The translations under genes and the position numbers were made by a program. Under the pieces are notes generated by a model. It ran no database searches. It worked only from the letters and a program-made list of their open reading frames with translations, and was not told the origin of the DNA. From SIG636 sp045537905 (GTDB lineage: Bacteria > Bacillota > Clostridia > Oscillospirales > CAG-382), in assembly GCA_045537905.1 (NCBI GenBank), contig JAZSQJ010000027.1, positions 1-10,985 of the forward strand: a stretch of 10,985 nt of DNA. The letters are read 5' to 3'. Each line of letters starts with the position of its first letter. Position 1 is the first letter of the stretch. Positions 8,701 to 10,985 of the stretch are shown here, in pieces.

Positions 8701-9917
8701 GCATTGGTTATAACAAACTTGGTAGCGGCTGTACCCGAGGCGTAGTTTACTATGTTGGGAGTAGTAGTTGTAAGAGTAAGGCTGGCGTTAGCCGCAGGCA
8801 TAGTAAACACGTTGTTAGTTACGTTGCCCGGGGAGCTTATAGTAGCCGTTATGCCGCTTGGCACGCTGTACTTGTCTCCTGCGTTCATATAAACGGTTTG
8901 GCTGGAGCTTACGCCGTTGCAGGAATAGTTAAGGGTCAGCTTGTAAACCCCCGTGGAGGCAGTGCCCTTAAGCTCAGGACAAAGCTCGCCCTGACTCCAT
9001 ACCTTCGCCGCACCGCTTTGGTTAAGGAGATACGCCAGCTCACCGCTGCCAAGCTTTGCCTCGGTAGTCTTGATATCCTGTGTTGTAAAGCTAAGGTCGG
9101 TATAGCTGCCTATGTAGTAGCTGTTGGTAACCGCAGTCGCCTTGTTGGCTTCGAGGATGGAGCCGCTGTATCTTGCCAGACCGTAGCAGGTAGTGGCAGT
9201 GAGCTTACCGATGTTAAGACAGTTGATAAGGGTACCAACCGCGCCCTCGTTGTGTCCCTGCCCCCAGTCGCTTATACCCGAGGCGTGGTCAACACCCTTG
9301 GCGGTGCCTGCAAACATACAGTTTTTAACTATACCGCCGCTGAGGTTTGCACCGACTATACCGCCTACGGAAAGGTCGGAAGTAGAAGTGGAGCTTAGCT
9401 TTTTTATAAGGAGGCTTGCCGTGCTGTAGCAACGCTCAACGGTGCCGCCGGACATCTGCCCCACGATACTGCCAAGACGCTGAGAGTCGGTATCTGCCGC
9501 AAGGGTCATAGTGCCGCCAACTACGCCAAGGTTTCTAACTATAGCGGTGGAGGTGGTTTTTGCAAAGACGCCGGCACAGCTTTCGCTGGCGTTTATCTTT
9601 ATGTTTTTAAGGGCATAGCCCTTGCCGTCAAAGGTGCCCGCAAAGGAGGCAAAGGGTGTATACTCGCCCACGGACATATCAATATCGCAAGCCAAGGACA
9701 CAGTCTTGCCCTTAAAATTGGTAGTAGAAGCAAGAGCAGAAAACTCCACCATACCCGCATAGGAGCTGATTACAAAAGAAGCGGATGAGCTGTTGGAGGC
9801 ATACTCCAGAATATCGGGTACACCGCCTATCCCTGCGCCTACGGCAGTGCCCTTAAAGCCCAGGGCGGAAAGGCAGAGAATTATCGTTAAAAGTATAGAA
9901 AGTATGCGTTTTTTCAT
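5748..9917 (-). CDS. Secreted GLUG-repeat protein with inserted EEP hydrolase domain and C-terminal dockerin
   Basis: 1389 residues. A signal peptide (about 1-28, likely cut after AVGA) directs export. Three similar modules follow, at about 48-318, 399-660 and 731-1250. Each opens with an FVI/LAI...VNGGKT...DIDM...F.G...DG.G header, continues with GLUG-type solenoid turns (GG.VG.N.G....NCY), and closes with a ...LN...VW...P.L segment. Ig-like linkers separate them (320-388, about 670-728). An EEP phosphohydrolase domain (about 861-1120) is inserted in module three with catalytic-type residues in place: N870, E905, H995, D1038/N1040, D1113-H1114. The C-terminus (1333-1389) is a type I dockerin. 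EEP enzymes cleave phosphodiester or phosphomonoester bonds with a divalent metal; a secreted nuclease or phosphodiesterase is plausible but the substrate is unknown. ATG at 9917 follows GGGGGAAAAG. DUF1292 lies 17 bases downstream. Confidence 0.9.
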   Translation of the reverse strand: MKKRILSILLTIILCLSALGFKGTAVGAGIGGVPDILEYASNSSSASFVISSYAGMVEFSALASTTNFKGKTVSLACDIDMSVGEYTPFASFAGTFDGKGYALKNIKINASESCAGVFAKTTSTAIVRNLGVVGGTMTLAADTDSQRLGSIVGQMSGGTVERCYSTASLLIKKLSSTSTSDLSVGGIVGANLSGGIVKNCMFAGTAKGVDHASGISDWGQGHNEGAVGTLINCLNIGKLTATTCYGLARYSGSILEANKATAVTNSYYIGSYTDLSFTTQDIKTTEAKLGSGELAYLLNQSGAAKVWSQGELCPELKGTASTGVYKLTLNYSCNGVSSSQTVYMNAGDKYSVPSGITATISSPGNVTNNVFTMPAANASLTLTTTTPNIVNYASGTAATKFVITNAAGFTTLATQVNGGKTMSGVSIYMLNNIDMSSVSNHTPIGVFISDSDYTKAFQGKLYGGGFKVVNLKVNQSSLNGAGLFGISYKATFDGIGICGGSVSSANRAGGLSGYADACTISNCYNTADITTQTGTDGAGGLTGVSRATCKFTNCFNVGAVTAKGNSAGGLSGWGQTNAVFKNCFNMGTVTATDRQAISRHGASLSTPPSVTYYLGTACDSSYGTERSFSQFVDGSVAWLLNTNEGSADNSGIFTSTPRGPALCTENSEAAVKTTVLGVDSKGNTLDVRVAYSNAGAKLGAGNANSTFCQSVVTAGATDSRQTVSLATVGFGTLAIGTAAELASFATAVNGGKTYKNYYVYLTADIDMTGIAMSAIGTASAPFMGVLDGCGHIIKGMTVSSTAKFQGLVGFLKGGVVENLRLESSSITGANFSGTVVGNNEGGTVYSCGTNATANGSYTASRNEISVMSFNIRVPNDASPNALADRTPRVKQHLTTYSPDIVGFQEVTSAWKTVIDSHLTGYSKEFVWRDSNASSEAAPLYWKTSKFTVLEQGSFWLSSTPDKMSIDWSAGCYRTCSYAALVHKTTGTLVLAFNTHFDHQSATARENSALLVTKRMRAMQDKYTALGYGENIAIFCTGDYNCKPTTTAYANMTAEFSDMRSVADSLGSASNQSTFHGWGASSSIIDYIFTDTRGSNTVSFKVCAEQVNGGYISDHYTLYSLVGLEAQCLGGVVGINTGVVSDCFTLGTVKKSLNAGGVVGYNLGTVQNCYSGKTVSATNHMGGVTGVERGTTGNCYYLSGSYTVNADYINSIGGKTEAQLKAASLATALNRGGNVWAFNEALNGAYPYQLNLFELSELVVKSISAYIRDGESISNIPVSTSISELGTNFENTNLKYYNAEGTELVSGDYAGTGTKVSVVAGGVETDSVTVVVKGDLNGDAVITTADYVLIMKHIKEEASLEGAFKLASDMDSDGLSTSADYISLKDALKG
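5751..5921 (-). other. Type I dockerin domain
   Basis: Residues 1333-1389. Two EF-hand-like calcium loops are present: DLNGDAVITTAD (ligands D1334, N1336, D1338, D1345) and DMDSDGLSTSAD (D1368, D1370, D1372, D1379), each followed by a helix. The cohesin-recognition positions 10-11 read T-A in the first loop and S-A in the second. The domain would dock the protein on a cohesin-bearing scaffoldin or cell-surface protein; no cohesin gene lies in the window. Confidence 0.92.
6558..7337 (-). other. Endonuclease/exonuclease/phosphatase (EEP) domain within the dockerin protein
   Basis: Residues about 861-1120. Motifs in order: ISVMSFNIR (N870), DIVGFQEV (E905), PLYWKTSKF, GSFWLS.TPDK, LAFNTHFDHQ (N993, H995), IAIFCTGDYNCKP (D1038, N1040), STFHGWG, IIDYIFTD (D1085), YISDHYTLYS (D1113, H1114). 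The layout resembles secreted, uncharacterised EEP proteins rather than AP endonucleases. All the positions expected for metal binding and catalysis are kept, so activity is likely. Substrate cannot be inferred. Confidence 0.9.
9834..9917 (-). other. Signal peptide of the dockerin protein
   Basis: Residues 1-28 have a KKR n-region, a hydrophobic core ILSILLTIILCLSALGF, and a likely signal peptidase I site after AVGA (Val at -3, Ala at -1). The only cysteine, C15, is inside the core and preceded by Leu, so it is not a lipobox. Confidence 0.85.
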
Positions 9918-9993
9918 AACTTTTCCCCCTTTTTAATAAAGCGTTTTACAAAGCTTATAAGGGCATTTTAGCACAGGAAAAACTTGCCGTCAA
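9918..9993 (-). promoter_or_regulatory. Promoter and ribosome binding site of the dockerin-protein operon
   Basis: On the minus strand TTGACG (9988-9993) and TAAAAT (9965-9970) are separated by exactly 17 bases, and TG-C precedes the -10 as an extended element. This predicts a leader of about 40 bases. A purine-rich AAAGGGGGAAAAG lies directly before the ATG at 9917. It is a strong housekeeping-type promoter with no obvious operator or riboswitch. Confidence 0.8.
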
Positions 9994-10023
9994 TAAGGGA
10001 AAGTAAACTGCCCGAAAATAAGG

Positions 10024-10051
10024 AAAACAGTCCAAAACTATGGACTGTTTT
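10024..10051. terminator. Bidirectional intrinsic terminator
   Basis: A 10-bp stem AAAACAGTCC / GGACTGTTTT with an 8-base loop. The plus strand continues with TTT; the minus strand runs through a T-rich stretch (TTTTCCTTATTTT). It would end minus-strand transcription of the small zinc-ribbon gene, about 65 bases after its stop, before the dockerin-gene promoter. Confidence 0.75.
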
Positions 10052-10114
10052 TTGTGCATTTTGATGTTTAGTTTGGGTGTGGATCCCAGGGCAGATGTCT
10101 TACGTTACCGCTGT

Positions 10115-10381
10115 TTACTTTTCCGCCGCTTTAATTTCATCCAGAGAATAGCTTTTGTCGCAAGGTGTGCATTTAAGCTCGGTCCAAATGAATTTAACGT
10201 CCCCTGACATAAAGCTGTCACCCAAGGAAAAATCAAAGCCTTTTGCTTCCTCTGCGGCGGAGTTTACCGTCTTTTCCCTCTTTACTGCTTCAAGCACAGC
10301 GCCGCACTGAGGACAATAATGCTTTTTAAGCCTTAACCACAAGGGGTACTTGCTGATTCTTTTTACACCGTGATTTTTCAT
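10115..10381 (-). CDS. Small CxxC...CxxC zinc-ribbon protein, function unknown
   Basis: 88 residues. The sequence holds two cysteine pairs, C23-P-Q-C26 and C71-T-P-C74, a spacing typical of a zinc ribbon. The N-terminal 20 residues are basic (KNHGVKRISKYPLWLRLKK) and the loop between the pairs is mixed. There is no signal peptide and no membrane segment. I do not recognise a specific family. The ATG at 10381 follows a strong GGAGGTG site, which together with its own promoter and terminator supports a real single-gene unit. The basic start and zinc ribbon would fit nucleic-acid or protein binding, but that is only inference. Confidence 0.8.
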   Translation of the reverse strand: MKNHGVKRISKYPLWLRLKKHYCPQCGAVLEAVKREKTVNSAAEEAKGFDFSLGDSFMSGDVKFIWTELKCTPCDKSYSLDEIKAAEK

Positions 10382-10410
10382 GTGACCACCTCCGTAAATA
10401 TTATATCATA
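10382..10410 (-). promoter_or_regulatory. Promoter and ribosome binding site of the zinc-ribbon gene
   Basis: On the minus strand an extended -10, TATGATATAAT (TATAAT at 10400-10405), lies just upstream of GGAGGTG and the ATG. No convincing -35 is seen, which fits an extended -10 promoter. The predicted leader is very short, about 12 bases. Confidence 0.6.
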
Positions 10411-10446
10411 GGGTTTGGGGGATTGCATGGAAATTATATGGACAAT

Positions 10447-10585
10447 CAATTCCGCAGGGATTGGATATTATCAAGGCGAAAAGGAAATATGCACACTGAA
10501 GCGTGATTCCATACACCTTCGGTGATGCCATACACGCCTTGCGGCGTGATTCCATACCACTCCTGCGGGGTTCCCGCAGGAGTGG
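10447..10585. repeat. Array of short hairpins with 8-9-nt spacers (left array)
   Basis: Successive palindromes lie at 10447-10463 (CAATTCC-GCA-GGGATTG), 10492-10505 (imperfect), 10514-10524 (CACC-TTC-GGTG), 10533-10548 (CACGCC-TTGC-GGCGTG) and 10557-10585 (13-bp stem, GTT loop). A degenerate unit is at 10472-10484. Spacers between the later units are ATTCCATA, ATGCCATA and ATTCCATA. Stem sequences differ from unit to unit while pairing is kept. The array occupies the space between the zinc-ribbon promoter and the tRNA terminator. No coding region is supported. Confidence 0.75.
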
Positions 10586-10587
10586 AT

Positions 10588-10614
10588 AAAAAAATCCATC
10601 GCATAAGCGATGGA
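10588..10614 (-). terminator. Intrinsic terminator of the tRNA-Gly gene
   Basis: An 8-bp stem TCCATCGC / GCGATGGA with a 4-base loop begins within seven bases of the encoded CCA end. On the minus strand it is followed by seven T residues. This is a textbook terminator for the tRNA transcript. Confidence 0.88.
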
Positions 10615-10620
10615 ATTTTT

Positions 10621-10694
10621 TGGAGCGAGTGACGGGAATCGAACCCGCGTGTTCGGCTTGGGAAGCGGACGCTCTGCCATTGAGCTACACTCGC
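10621..10694 (-). tRNA. tRNA-Gly (anticodon CCC), CCA encoded
   Basis: On the minus strand the 74-base gene folds as a cloverleaf: acceptor GCGAGTG / CACTCGC, D stem GCTC / GAGC with AATGGCA loop, anticodon loop TTCCCAA, short variable loop ACAC, T stem GCGGG / CCCGT with TTCGATT loop, discriminator T and encoded CCA. The anticodon CCC reads GGG glycine codons. The anticodon stem TCCGC / GCCGA contains a C-C mismatch at positions 29-41, which is unusual. It has its own promoter and terminator and stands alone. Confidence 0.93.
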
Positions 10695-10710
10695 CTATGT
10701 CTTTTATTCT

Positions 10711-10739
10711 ATTATAGCACAGCTTTAAGGCTTTTTCAA
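10711..10739 (-). promoter_or_regulatory. tRNA-Gly promoter
   Basis: On the minus strand TTGAAA (10734-10739) and TATAAT (10711-10716) are 17 bases apart, and TG-C precedes the -10 (extended element). Transcription would begin about ten bases before the mature 5' end at 10694. Confidence 0.85.
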
Positions 10740-10800
10740 TGGGAAAAGTGTTTTTTATGAGAAAAATCTTTCGATGGGATTTGACAAAACAGTTTTTTAT
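10740..10800. other. AT-rich spacer with an 11-bp direct repeat
   Basis: GTTTTTTATGA occurs at 10750-10760 and again at 10792-10802, 42 bases apart. Nothing else recognisable is present; no coding region is supported. Confidence 0.5.
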
Positions 10801-10801
10801 G

Positions 10802-10985
10802 AACGGCGGCAACTCCGTTGCATCAAATCAAGGCGAAGCCTTGTATATCATCAACACAAAGTGTTGTATATCATCAAGCCGCAGGAGGATTTATACACGG
10901 CATTGCCGTGATGATATACCATCGCAAGGCGATGGATGATATACAGCCCCGTCGGGGCTGATGATATGCCAAGCCTGCGGCTTGG
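10802..10985. repeat. Array of short hairpins with ATGATATA-type spacers (right array, runs off window)
   Basis: Palindromes with mostly 6-7-bp stems and 3-base loops: 10829-10843 (CAAGGC-GAA-GCCTTG), 10852-10866 (CAACAC-AAA-GTGTTG), 10896-10910 (CACGGC-ATT-GCCGTG), 10920-10934 (CATCGC-AAG-GCGATG), 10944-10960 (CAGCCCC-GTC-GGGGCTG) and 10969-10985 (CCAAGCC-TGC-GGCTTGG). A weaker unit lies at 10802-10819 and a broken one near 10875-10890. Spacers read TATATCAT in the left half and the reverse complement ATGATATA in the right half. The window ends exactly at the end of the last palindrome, so the array may continue. No coding region is supported. Confidence 0.8.

Noticed and set aside
9860..9917. 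Lipoprotein signal on the dockerin protein
   Set aside because: The only cysteine (C15) is in the hydrophobic core and preceded by Leu, not Gly/Ala/Ser; a signal peptidase I site fits better.
9918..9993. Riboswitch or leader regulator before the dockerin gene
   Set aside because: The predicted leader is only about 40 bases and shows no known motif or terminator/antiterminator pair.
10471..10812. Minus-strand open frame of 113 codons
   Set aside because: It runs through the tRNA-Gly gene, its promoter and terminator, and a hairpin array; its composition is that of noncoding DNA.
10447..10985. CRISPR array
   Set aside because: The repeated parts are 8-9 nt spacers and variable palindromes; there are no identical 23-37-bp repeats with unique spacers and no cas genes.

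Overview
The window looks like chromosomal DNA from an anaerobic gut- or rumen-type Clostridia species, probably Oscillospiraceae/Ruminococcaceae-like. This is inferred from a type I dockerin on a secreted protein, a DUF1292 gene, strong AGGAGG-type ribosome binding sites, and many short intergenic hairpins. There is no rRNA or other phylogenetic marker to settle the species. Every recognised gene lies on the minus strand, so transcription runs from high to low coordinates.

Layout from left to right. Positions 1-2795 hold uvrA, cut by the window edge a few residues before its natural end. Positions 2814-4760 hold uvrB, which is transcribed first, 18 nt ahead of uvrA, from a promoter near 4804. 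The two form a nucleotide excision repair operon. Positions 4810-5457 carry no gene. They hold a hairpin with near-direct repeats on both sides, a minus-strand terminator, a large palindrome, nested inverted repeats and three tandem 37-bp hairpin repeats. Positions 5458-5730 encode a very acidic DUF1292 protein. Just upstream, and probably co-transcribed with it, is a 1389-residue secreted protein (5748-9917). It has a signal peptide, three GLUG/beta-solenoid modules, an endonuclease/exonuclease/phosphatase (EEP) domain inserted inside the third module, and a C-terminal dockerin. It has a strong promoter with good -35 and extended -10 elements. A two-way terminator at 10024-10051 separates it from a small CxxC...CxxC zinc-ribbon gene (10115-10381). 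The right end holds an array of short hairpins, a tRNA-Gly(CCC) gene with its own promoter and terminator, and a second hairpin array that runs off the window.

The repair operon and the secreted protein appear functionally unrelated. The most interesting items are the EEP domain nested in a dockerin-bearing solenoid, and the two hairpin arrays beside the tRNA. In those arrays the stem sequences change but the palindromes and 8-9-nt spacers are kept, and one array switches spacer orientation in its middle. No transposase, CRISPR array, phage gene or restriction system is visible.
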